Of a stretch of DNA of 64,000 bases, positions 28,365 to 36,549 are shown piece after piece. The notes under the pieces were generated by a model. That model worked only from the letters and a program-made list of their open reading frames with translations. It made no database searches and was not told the origin of the DNA. The stretch's first letter is position 1, and each line of letters starts with the position of its first letter. The translations under genes and the position numbers were made by a program. Source of the stretch: Rosistilla oblonga (GTDB taxonomy: Bacteria; Planctomycetota; Planctomycetia; Pirellulales; Pirellulaceae); the NCBI RefSeq assembly GCF_007751715.1, contig NZ_CP036292.1:5587339-5651338 (forward strand), written 5' to 3'.

Positions 28365-29141
28365 ATGTCCAGCGAAAAAACGGAGGCTATCATTCTCCGC
28401 ATCGTCCCGTTCAGCGAATCGAGCGTCGTGTTGACGATGCTGACGCGGGATTTCGGAAAGATTTCGGCGCTCGCCAAAGGAGCCTATCGCCCCAAAAGTG
28501 CTTTCGAAGGCGCGATTGACCTGGGTTGCCATTGTCGCGTAGTGTTCATCAAGAAGTCCTCGGATGCCTTGGATCTATTGACCGAAGCCAAACTGGAACG
28601 CCGGTTTCGCGCGGCCAATAAATCGTTGCCACAACTGTACGTTGGCTACTACATCTTTGAACTTCTGCGGGAACTGACCGAATCGGATGAACCCCATCCC
28701 GATCTGTTCGACCTGTCGTTGTGGACGTTAAAAAAGATCGATAGCGCCGACCTGATCCCCGGCGAACTATTGGACCTCGTAGCGACCTTTGAATTGCAAG
28801 CTTTAAAAACACTTGGACACGCTCCGTCGATGGACGTCTGCGCCACCTGTGGCAAGACGGTCGCGGACGCTGCGCGCGTCGCCTTCGGGATGATCAGCGG
28901 CGGCGTGTTATGCGATGCTTGCCGCCCTCGATCGCGGCAGGTTGTAATGCTTTCAAAGCAGGCGCGCGACGCGATGCGACAGCGAATCGACGAACCGGGC
29001 GGAGCTCGTTCAGCAAACCAAACTCAGAAAAACCAACTAAACGGCGAACTACGCGGCGTACTGCGTCGATATATGTCGCATCACGTCGGACATGAATTAA
29101 AGATGCCTCGATTGATCGACGGCATCCGCGTCCGGGGGTAG
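28365..29141 (+). CDS. recO: DNA repair protein RecO
   Basis: RecO loads RecA onto SSB-coated DNA in the RecFOR recombinational repair pathway. The 258-residue product has the N-terminal OB-fold (EAIILRIVPFSESSVVLTML, then TRDFGKISALAKGAYRPKS) and a C-terminal four-cysteine zinc finger (CATCGKT and CDACR). Length fits the family. It is followed after about 80 bp by envelope lipoprotein genes in the same direction. Confidence 0.95.
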   Translation: MSSEKTEAIILRIVPFSESSVVLTMLTRDFGKISALAKGAYRPKSAFEGAIDLGCHCRVVFIKKSSDALDLLTEAKLERRFRAANKSLPQLYVGYYIFELLRELTESDEPHPDLFDLSLWTLKKIDSADLIPGELLDLVATFELQALKTLGHAPSMDVCATCGKTVADAARVAFGMISGGVLCDACRPRSRQVVMLSKQARDAMRQRIDEPGGARSANQTQKNQLNGELRGVLRRYMSHHVGHELKMPRLIDGIRVRG

Positions 29142-29222
29142 AGCGCCGTTGCAAATCAGATGTTGCCAGCGACCGATTTGCCAAGGACTACTTTTTTCAG
29201 CTCAGCGACATGGAAGTCGATC

Positions 29223-30434
29223 ATGCGAATGAATATCTACACGCTGCTCGCGATCGGATTGATTGCCGTCCCCGGCTGCCAATCTTTTCAAAATACTCCG
29301 TGGAGCGATGGCCTGGTGGCACAAGAGCTTCCTCCGCCAACGGAAGCCACCGACGCCGATCAGATCGCTGAGATCGAAGACAAACGCAACCCCGCGGTCG
29401 CTTTGACCGACTACGTCACCGGCAAGGGACCAGCGAATCGCCCCAAAGCGCGGGAACTGTATCGCGAGGGTGAGGCGTTGTTCGAACAAGCCGCCGCCGC
29501 CGAGGGCAAACCGCGGATGAAACAGTTCCGCCAAGCTGCCGCTTCGTTCATCAAAGCCTCCAAGGAATGGAAGGATTCGGCGCTCGAAGAGGATGCGCTG
29601 ATGATGGCCGGCGAAAGCTACTTCTTTGCCGACGACTTCCCCGAAGCCGACAAGATGTATGGCGAGCTGTTGGAGAGTCATCCGCGCAGCCGGCACATCG
29701 ATCGCGTCGTCGCTCGCCGGTTCGAGATCGCCAAATATTGGCTGGCTGTCGACAAGCAGAGTCCGCAGATTCTGCCGGTCAACCTGACCGACCACCGCTT
29801 GCCGGCGCTGGACGTCGACGGTTCGGGAATCAAACTCTTGGATCAGATTCGCTACGACGCCCCGACCGGAAAACTGGCCGATGATGCCACGATGGCTGCC
29901 GGCCTGGAATACTTCGAACGCCAGAAGTGGACCACCGCCGACGGCTTCTTTTCGGATCTGCGGGAATCGTTCCCCGACAGCGATCACCAATTTAATGCGC
30001 ACCTGTTTGGGCTGAAGTGCAAACTGAAGATCTACCAGGGGCCGAAGTACAGCGGCACCGTCCTCAACGAAGCTGACGACCTTGTCAAACGGATGCAGCG
30101 TCACTTTGCCACCGAATTGCAAAAGCCGGAGAACCGCGAACTTGTTAGCAAAGCGGCTGCCGAGATCGATCACCTGCTAGCCGAACGACTCTATTCGCGA
30201 GCCCAGTTCCGCGAGCTACGCTCCGAACACGGTGCGGCGAAGTTTTATTACCGCCAGTTGATCCAAGACCATCCCAAGACCAGTTATGCCGATACAGCTC
30301 GCGAACGTTTGACGGCGATCGAAGGGAAACCCGACACGCCGCCGCAACGCCTGGCTTGGTTGCACAAAATGTTCCCCGACAGCGAGCCGGCGAAACCGAT
30401 CATGGTCGGCAATCCAAGCAACATGCTTAGGTAA
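29223..30434 (+). CDS. BamD-like TPR lipoprotein
   Basis: This is a 403-residue lipoprotein (signal IYTLLAIGLIAVPGC with lipobox Cys) made largely of helical TPR-type repeats. Examples are ALMMAGESYFFADDFPEADK and FRELRSEHGAAKFYYRQLIQ, the latter followed by DHPKTSYADTARERL as in BamD. It is longer than proteobacterial BamD (about 245 residues), so it is a BamD-like protein rather than a proven Bam subunit. An LptE-like gene follows after 8 bp, which supports a role in outer-membrane biogenesis. Confidence 0.78.
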   Translation: MRMNIYTLLAIGLIAVPGCQSFQNTPWSDGLVAQELPPPTEATDADQIAEIEDKRNPAVALTDYVTGKGPANRPKARELYREGEALFEQAAAAEGKPRMKQFRQAAASFIKASKEWKDSALEEDALMMAGESYFFADDFPEADKMYGELLESHPRSRHIDRVVARRFEIAKYWLAVDKQSPQILPVNLTDHRLPALDVDGSGIKLLDQIRYDAPTGKLADDATMAAGLEYFERQKWTTADGFFSDLRESFPDSDHQFNAHLFGLKCKLKIYQGPKYSGTVLNEADDLVKRMQRHFATELQKPENRELVSKAAAEIDHLLAERLYSRAQFRELRSEHGAAKFYYRQLIQDHPKTSYADTARERLTAIEGKPDTPPQRLAWLHKMFPDSEPAKPIMVGNPSNMLR

Positions 30435-30442
30435 TCATTCCA

Positions 30443-30994
30443 GTGAGATCGATAAACGCTTTGTTTGATAACTCCCGCACCCTGTGGCTCGGCTGCGTCT
30501 GCCTGCTGGTAACCGCTGGCGGCTGCGCGGGCTACCAGTTGGGAAATCAGTCGCTCTACCGCAACGACGTCCGCACGGTCTACGTTCCGGTGATCCGAAA
30601 CGATTCGTTCCGCCACGACCTGGGCGTTCGGTTGACCGAAGCGGTCCAGAAGGCGATCGAACAGCGAACGCCATTTAAAGTCACCGGCGATCCGAGCGCC
30701 GACAGCGTGCTCACCTGCCGCGTGATCGCCGACAGCAAACAAGTTTTGACCGAAACCAATACCGACGAACCGCGAGCTCTCGACAACGCCGTCGCCGTTC
30801 AAGCCAGCTGGGTCAATCGCCAGGGAACCGTATTGATGGAAAACCGGATCCTCCCGCCCGGCCAACTGGCGTTCTATTTTCGGCAGAGCAGCCGGATGGT
30901 TCCCGAAGCGGGCCAAACCGGTGCCACCGCGTTCCAAGAGTCGATCGACGATCTAGCAAATCAGATCGTCACCCAGATGCAGATCCGTTGGTAG
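30443..30994 (+). CDS. lptE: LptE-like LPS-assembly lipoprotein
   Basis: This is a 183-residue lipoprotein. The signal sequence contains LVTAGGC and the mature chain begins GYQLGNQSLYRNDVRTVYVP, the start seen in LptE proteins. A beta-rich domain follows. LptE plugs the LptD barrel that inserts lipopolysaccharide into the outer membrane. The GTG at 30443 lacks a clear ribosome site and lies 8 bp after the BamD-like stop, so translation may be coupled. Confidence 0.8.
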   Translation: MRSINALFDNSRTLWLGCVCLLVTAGGCAGYQLGNQSLYRNDVRTVYVPVIRNDSFRHDLGVRLTEAVQKAIEQRTPFKVTGDPSADSVLTCRVIADSKQVLTETNTDEPRALDNAVAVQASWVNRQGTVLMENRILPPGQLAFYFRQSSRMVPEAGQTGATAFQESIDDLANQIVTQMQIRW

Positions 30995-31058
30995 CGATCG
31001 CATCGCCTGGGGCCAAAAATTGCCTCAAGAAAATTGGCAAAAATCCTGTGAACCCCTG

Positions 31059-31088
31059 TTACCCAAAACCGATCTTTTCGGGTAGACT
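31059..31088 (+). promoter_or_regulatory. Possible promoter for tRNA-Gln
   Basis: TAGACT at 31083-31088 lies 15 bp before the tRNA and matches the -10 seen upstream of rpsB. The -35 candidate TTACCC at 31059 is weak. Confidence 0.35.
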
Positions 31089-31103
31089 TTGCACAGCAAC
31101 AAC

Positions 31104-31174
31104 TGCCCGATGGTGTAATGGCAACACTACGGTTTTTGGTACCGTCATTCTAGGTTCGAGTCCTAGTCGGGCAA
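31104..31174 (+). tRNA. tRNA-Gln(UUG)
   Basis: The 71-nt gene has acceptor TGCCCGA / TCGGGCA, anticodon stem ACGGT / ACCGT around loop TTTTGGT (anticodon TTG), and T-arm CTAGGTTCGAGTCCTAG. Discriminator A is present and no CCA is encoded. Confidence 0.95.
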
Positions 31175-31360
31175 TGTTTGCTTTCTTCTTAGCCAGCTGA
31201 GGCGGATGGAATCGCTTTCCATCGATCGCCACACAGTTCAATCTGGCTCCTCAAGGCAATTGCCGAGGCCCCCCACCGAGTAAGTACTGTCAGTAGCTCC
31301 GCATTGTTTGCAGCAAGTCGCCCACCCCGCAGAGCTCAAAACCGGCAGCCGGTGCAATCG

Positions 31361-32440
31361 AGGACAGGCACTGTGATCGAGGACAGGCACGATACGGAAC
31401 GCGATTAGGCCGCGATTGGGGCGATTGAGGACAGGCACGAAACGGATCGGGTGTGATCGAATCGCGTTTGAGGATGCGTTTGAGCGCGATTGGGGACAGG
31501 CACGAAACGGATCAGGTTCGATCGAATCGTGTTTGAGAACAGGCACAAAACGTTCCGTGGCAGGTGCCCCAAGATCGATCCCGCAGGGATCACAGACGGT
31601 AGCCGGTGGTTTGACTAGAGCGAACACGATCGGGGACAGGCATGGAAACGGATCAGGCTCGATCGAATCGCGTTTGAGCGCGTTTGAGGACAGGCACAAA
31701 ACGTTCCGTGGCGATCGATGCCAACGATCGATCCCGCAGGGATCACAGACGGTAGCCGGTGGTTTGAGCAGAGCGAACACCACCGGAAACGTTCACGTAT
31801 CCGATCGATGCCCCCGACGGGGTCACACAAAAATCTGCGATCCCTCAGGGAGCGTCGCGCGAGTTTGGCATGGCATTCCGGAGCTGCGCCGCTAATCGCC
31901 GCCCCCCCCCTCCGGGCACGGAGCATACTATCCGATTGGGTGACTTGCGATCCGATTGGGGATCGGATTGGGGACAGGCGTGAATTGCACCGGGGACCGC
32001 CCCCCCAACCGACTAGTCGGTTTCCGACGGGTTCAGGGACAGGCGTAGAACGGGGAGCTGATTGGGTGATTGGTGGGAATTGGGGACAGGCATCAACTGG
32101 ATTGGCGCGGGTGGATCGTGTTTGGGACAGGCACAAACCGCAACGGGGACAGGCACCAACCGCTCCGTACATGCGGGATTAGGCAGGCGGGATTGGGGAC
32201 AGGCATGTATTGCATCGGGGACCGCCCTCCCAACCGACCAGGTGGTTTCCGACGGGTTCAGGGACAGGCGTGGAACGGGGAGCTGATTGGGTGATTGGGG
32301 ACAGGCATGAACAGGATTGCCACGGATCGATCGCGTTTGGGACAGGCACCGATCGCAACGGGGAAAGGCACTAAACGCGATCGAGGACAGGCACAATACG
32401 GATCCGGTGCGGATCACATGCGATTGAGGACAGGCATCAA
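31361..32440. repeat. Cluster of GGGACAGGCA repeats
   Basis: About 17 copies of a (G/A)GGACAGGC(A/G) core occur in the same orientation in roughly 1.1 kb. Examples start at 31361, 31381, 31429, 31492, 31687, 31971, 32081, 32123, 32145, 32194, 32297, 32384 and 32428. Surrounding text is variable, with frequent CGATCG and GATTGGG pieces. No gene is evident, and the long open frames are by-products of the repeats. The same core surrounds the transposase gene at 46.4 kb. Confidence 0.85.
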
Positions 32441-32530
32441 ACGTTTCTTATCCGGGAACGCCAACGATCGATCCCGCAGGGGGCAAATGCGGTAGCCGAT
32501 GATTTCAGCGCAGCGAATGCCACCGGAAAC
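31550..32530. repeat. Two further dispersed repeat families
   Basis: A 75-bp unit containing GATCGATCCCGCAGGGATCA and CGGTAGCCGGTGGTTT occurs near 31550, 31705 and, degraded, 32446. A 90-bp unit containing ACCGCCC and GGTTTCCGACGGGTTCAGGG occurs near 31988 and 32213. Both are interleaved with the GGGACAGGC cluster and neither encodes a recognisable product. Confidence 0.8.
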
Positions 32531-32652
32531 GTTCGCGCAACCGCTCGACGCCCTCCGACGAGGGAACATACATCGATACACACAATCGACCGCTGCCCCC
32601 CCAGCAGAGGCAACTCACCCGTCTGCGATCGCGCGTTTTACGGATGGCTCGG

Positions 32653-33888
32653 TCAGAACGAACCCGAGAGTTCGGTGGCTCGCTTGACTCGCTGAATGCC
32701 GACGCCAAACGCCGCTTCGCGCAACGAGATGTTTTTCTCTTGCGAGGTATGCCACACGTTTTCAAACGCTTCGCTGAGCGTGCGGTCGAGTTCCTGACGC
32801 ACTCGATCGAGACTCCAACGATAGTGCTGGCGGTTCTGCACCCACTCGAAGTAACTGACGGTAACACCCCCGGCGTTGGCGAGGATATCGGGCAGAACGA
32901 TCACATCGCGTTCGTTCAATTGCTCGTCGGCATCGGGCCAGATCGGCCCGTTAGCAGCTTCGATGATGATCTTGGCTTTGATCTGATCGACGTTTTCTCC
33001 GGTGATCACGCCCCCCAACGCTGCCGGAATCAGCACCTCACAATCGGTCTGCAACAGCGCCTCGCCAGGCAATCGTTCACACTCCTTAAACCCCTCCAAC
33101 GATCCTTTGTGCATCAGGGTGTGCCGCAGCAGATGCGGAATGTCCAGACCACGCGGATCATAATAGGTACCGCTGACGTCGCTGACCGCCACGATTGGAA
33201 ACTCGGCTTCGTGCAAGAACTTGGCGGCGTGCGACCCCACGTTTCCAAAGCCCTGGATCGCGATTGGCGATTCCGCTGGGCGACGCCCCTTGCGTTTAAT
33301 CAGCTTGAAGGTCAGCAGCCCCACTCCGCGGCCGGTCGCTTCCTCGCGTCCCTTGGCTCCATACTCTTCGACCGGTTTGCCGGTGATCACTGCGGGATTA
33401 AAGCCGTGGTACTTTTCCCATTGGTTACGGATCCAGGCCATCGTGCGGTGATCGGTTCCCATGTCGGGAGCCGGAATGTCGGTGTCGGGGCCGATTACGT
33501 CGTGGATCTGATCGACGAAGGCCCGCGTCATCCGTTCCATCTCCGATGCGCTGAGCGTCTTCGGGTTCACGCCGATCCCCCCCTTGGCTCCGCCGTAGGG
33601 AAGGTCGACAACGGCGGTCTTCCAGGTCATCAAACTGGCCAACGCGCGGACTTCGTCCAGATTGACTTCGTGGTGGAAGCGGAGTCCACCTTTCATCGGT
33701 CCACGACTGTTGTTGTGCTGCACTCGATAGCCGACGCAATTCATCACGCTGCCATCGTCCTTGTGGAAGGAGACTTGCACCTGCAGTTCCCGCTTCGACA
33801 TCTGCAAGCTCTCCCGCATGCTGTCACTCATGTCGATATGCCGAGTGGCGCGGTTGAAGTAGGTCTGCGTTGCCTCAAATGCGTGCAT
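32653..33888 (-). CDS. gdhA: Glutamate dehydrogenase (Glu/Leu/Phe/Val family)
   Basis: This catalyses interconversion of glutamate and 2-oxoglutarate plus ammonia. The 411-residue protein has the catalytic lysine region (MKGGLRFHHEVNLDEVRALA then LPYGGAKGGIGVNPK) and a Rossmann motif AIQGFGNVGSHAAK. ATG 33888 is preceded by AAGGAAG at ideal spacing, so the longer frame to 33984 is not used. The order of motifs fits the hexameric catabolic or NAD-type enzymes, but coenzyme preference is inferred weakly. Confidence 0.93.
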   Translation of the reverse strand: MHAFEATQTYFNRATRHIDMSDSMRESLQMSKRELQVQVSFHKDDGSVMNCVGYRVQHNNSRGPMKGGLRFHHEVNLDEVRALASLMTWKTAVVDLPYGGAKGGIGVNPKTLSASEMERMTRAFVDQIHDVIGPDTDIPAPDMGTDHRTMAWIRNQWEKYHGFNPAVITGKPVEEYGAKGREEATGRGVGLLTFKLIKRKGRRPAESPIAIQGFGNVGSHAAKFLHEAEFPIVAVSDVSGTYYDPRGLDIPHLLRHTLMHKGSLEGFKECERLPGEALLQTDCEVLIPAALGGVITGENVDQIKAKIIIEAANGPIWPDADEQLNERDVIVLPDILANAGGVTVSYFEWVQNRQHYRWSLDRVRQELDRTLSEAFENVWHTSQEKNISLREAAFGVGIQRVKRATELSGSF

Positions 33889-34208
33889 AAGTTCTTCCTT
33901 ACTAGTGCTGCTTAAATTTCGGGGGAACCGATAACGTCCGCCCTTCGCTCCGCAAGCTGCGTGGCAATCTTCAATATAGCCCATCGCTGAACGCCGCCGA
34001 CCACCGCGGCCAATCCGCTACCCGGTTTTGCCCGCGAGGACAACAAAACCTTCATTGTGCATCGCGTGATGCGGGTCGTTCCGAATATGCGAGCCAACAC
34101 CCGGCATCCGTTTTGCGAACCGCTGCCACTTTGCCCGCTTGCGCCCCTGGCTAACCTAGATTTTCTCGTCCAGTACTCTCTCGAGAAATCCGACGAAGGC
34201 ACAGCTCA
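33889..34208. other. Divergent intergenic region
   Basis: This holds the promoters of the dehydrogenase (minus) and the PilZ gene (plus). No hairpin, repeat or gene was recognised. Confidence 0.4.
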
Positions 34209-34625
34209 ATGCTCGGCGAACATCTAGTTGCAGGCGAACAACTGCTCGGCGCAGACAACGATCTCCGCGCGCTCGAAGAACTCTGCCGCACAACCAGCCA
34301 CGAATCCCAACGCGTCGCCGAACGCCGTCGGCTCGATACGCCCGTGCAAATCCAACCTGGAAATTCGCGAGAGCGGGGCGCGTGGAAACTCGCCGGCAAG
34401 CTCCGCGATCTTTCGGATACCGGCTGTGGAATCATGACCAACAAACCGCTGATGGTCGGCGACGTCTATTGGCTATCGACAACCGACCCCGCAACGCAGT
34501 TGGGCAGTTTTTTTGCCCGCTGCGTCCGCTGCCGCATGATCCGCGAGGGGAGCTTCGAACAAGGGTTTACGTTCTTCAGCAATCCGCGTCAGGATCGCAG
34601 CAATCCACCTCAGCCGATGCTCTAA
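34209..34625 (+). CDS. PilZ-domain protein
   Basis: This is a 138-residue protein with a PilZ-type c-di-GMP binding domain. The two signature elements are an Arg-rich segment (RVAERRRLDTPVQI) and the DxSxxG motif in LRDLSDTGCGIM. The domain ends with RMIREGSFEQGFTF. It lies 38 bp before the GAF-HlyD gene in the same direction, so c-di-GMP may influence that exporter. This link is inferred from position only. Confidence 0.75.
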   Translation: MLGEHLVAGEQLLGADNDLRALEELCRTTSHESQRVAERRRLDTPVQIQPGNSRERGAWKLAGKLRDLSDTGCGIMTNKPLMVGDVYWLSTTDPATQLGSFFARCVRCRMIREGSFEQGFTFFSNPRQDRSNPPQPML

Positions 34626-34663
34626 CAGCGACGAGCCGTTAAATCAACTCAAGGATTCGCCGC

Positions 34664-36547
34664 ATGTCAGCTCCTACAAACATCGACACTCCCACATCAC
34701 CAACGCACCAATCCGCCGACACGTTTGTGTTGGGGCATCTGGCGAGATTGGTCACCAGCCTGACCGCCCAGGGGACGACCTCGGCCGCGGTCTATCGCCA
34801 GTTGTTCGCAACGATCGTCGAGCACTACAAACCGCTGGTCGCGAAGATCGATGTCCGCGATCAAGCCGCTCGCTACAACGACGCCCACCAGAGCCAGCGA
34901 CTGTCGGGGACGATGCTGATCGAAGTCGGGTCGATCGCGGTTGCCGAAACGCTGACCGATGCGATCTGCGAAGAGGCGCCGGTCTTTCGGATCAATTCCC
35001 TCGACGCGACCAAAAAGTATGTCACGATCGGCGTTCCGATCCGCGATCCGCTGCAGCGAGAGACGACAGGTGGTCTCGCCGTCGCGTTGGTCCCGCGCAA
35101 CCAATCGGACATCAACGCGTTGGTGGCCGAACTAAATTCGTTGACACTCGCCGCCGCCGGATGCATCGACTCCCAACCAACCGAACAAAAGACACACAGC
35201 AACGCCGACTGGGCTCGCGTCTTGTCACGTGTCGCCAAGATGGGCGACCGGCACGAGTTTGCGATCACTCTGGTCAACACCTTGGCTGACCGATTTGTCT
35301 GCGGCAAGGCGGGCCTTGGACTGATCCGTGGCAAACGCGTCGAGGTGCGAGCCATCTCGGGACTCTCGACGCTGAAGCAGAACAGCCCCGGCGTAGCCGA
35401 CATGCGGCAGGTGATGGAGGAGTGTTTCGACCAGAAGACGCCCGTCTTCGCCGGCCGACACAACGAACACGAACAGCGCTCGCTACCGATCCATCGCGGC
35501 TGGAGCGAACAGACGCACAGCGCGATCCTCAGCGTGCCGATCATGCTAGAGAACGAGGTGCTGGCTGTCGTGACGCTCTCGCGAGCCGCCGACAAACCGT
35601 TCCTGGACGAGGATCTCGAGTCGCTCACAAAGCTGTTGGAACCGTTTGGTCCGTCGCTGCAGTTGATCGAAAAATCGAGCCGATCGATCGCCGAGCACGT
35701 CCGCGAAGAGGGACGCGGCGCCGTCATGCCGTGGCTGAAACCACAATCGCACGCTCGCAAAGCCGCGATGATCACCGCGGGACTGTTCTTCGCTTGGTTC
35801 CTGTTCGGCAGTTTGACCTACCGCCCGATGTGCGAAAGCGCACTCTCCCCCGCGAGTATTCTGCACATGGCCGCGCCAATCGATTCGCGAATCGAACAGG
35901 TGCTGGTCAGCTCGGGCGACCGTGTCACAAAGGACCAGGTTTTGGTTGTCTTGGACAGCCGAGAGCTGCAACTGCAACGCAATCAATTACTAGCCCAGAT
36001 CGCCAGCACCGAGGTGGCAGTCGGGCAAGCGATCGCCGATCGCAAAGTCGGTGAAGCGGCGCTCGCAAAAGCTGACGTCCGCGTCTTGCACAGCCAGCTG
36101 GACAGCATCGAAAACCAGATCGAACAATCGGTCTTGCGAGCTCCCGCCGACGGCATCGTGGTCGCTGCCGATCTCAAAAAACGAATCGGCGAAGTCCTGC
36201 CTCAAGGCGAACCGTTGGTCACCTTCGCCCCCGGCGAACGCTGGGTCGTCGAGATCATGGTTCCCGACCACGTGGCTCCCTACGTCGCTCAAGATCAGAC
36301 CGGCGTGTTCCGCGCCTACTCGCACCCCGATCAATCGATCCCCTTCAAGATCGACTGGGTCGGCGGAGCAGCTCAGGTGGTCGAAGGCAAAAACGTCTTC
36401 ATCGCGGAAGCCGAACTGCAATCGCAAACCGATTGGATGAAGGCGGGGATGAAAGGAGTCGGCCGGATTCAAGCACAACGCAAAGCCGTTTGGTGGGTCA
36501 CGATGCATGGCCTTGTCGATTACTTGCACATGAAATTCTGGCTGTAA
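34664..36547 (+). CDS. GAF-domain HlyD-type adaptor
   Basis: This is a 627-residue protein. A cytoplasmic N-terminal part includes a GAF-like sensor region (about 190-345). One membrane helix follows near residues 365-385 (MITAGLFFAWFLFGSLTY). Then comes a HlyD/biotinyl-lipoyl adaptor domain with a coiled coil (SSGDRVTKDQVLVVLDSREL, then VLRAPADGIVVAADL). It is the first gene of a three-gene operon with an M50-HlyD protein 2 bp downstream. A ligand-sensing domain fused to an export adaptor is unusual outside planctomycetes, as far as I recall. The cargo is unknown. Confidence 0.82.
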   Translation: MSAPTNIDTPTSPTHQSADTFVLGHLARLVTSLTAQGTTSAAVYRQLFATIVEHYKPLVAKIDVRDQAARYNDAHQSQRLSGTMLIEVGSIAVAETLTDAICEEAPVFRINSLDATKKYVTIGVPIRDPLQRETTGGLAVALVPRNQSDINALVAELNSLTLAAAGCIDSQPTEQKTHSNADWARVLSRVAKMGDRHEFAITLVNTLADRFVCGKAGLGLIRGKRVEVRAISGLSTLKQNSPGVADMRQVMEECFDQKTPVFAGRHNEHEQRSLPIHRGWSEQTHSAILSVPIMLENEVLAVVTLSRAADKPFLDEDLESLTKLLEPFGPSLQLIEKSSRSIAEHVREEGRGAVMPWLKPQSHARKAAMITAGLFFAWFLFGSLTYRPMCESALSPASILHMAAPIDSRIEQVLVSSGDRVTKDQVLVVLDSRELQLQRNQLLAQIASTEVAVGQAIADRKVGEAALAKADVRVLHSQLDSIENQIEQSVLRAPADGIVVAADLKKRIGEVLPQGEPLVTFAPGERWVVEIMVPDHVAPYVAQDQTGVFRAYSHPDQSIPFKIDWVGGAAQVVEGKNVFIAEAELQSQTDWMKAGMKGVGRIQAQRKAVWWVTMHGLVDYLHMKFWL

Positions 36548-36549
36548 CG

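Noticed and set aside
31238-32417. Several open frames of 60-185 codons on both strands
   Set aside because: They are made of repeated phrases produced by the GGGACAGGC and GATCCCGCAGGG repeats, have no ribosome sites and match no protein style seen in the window.
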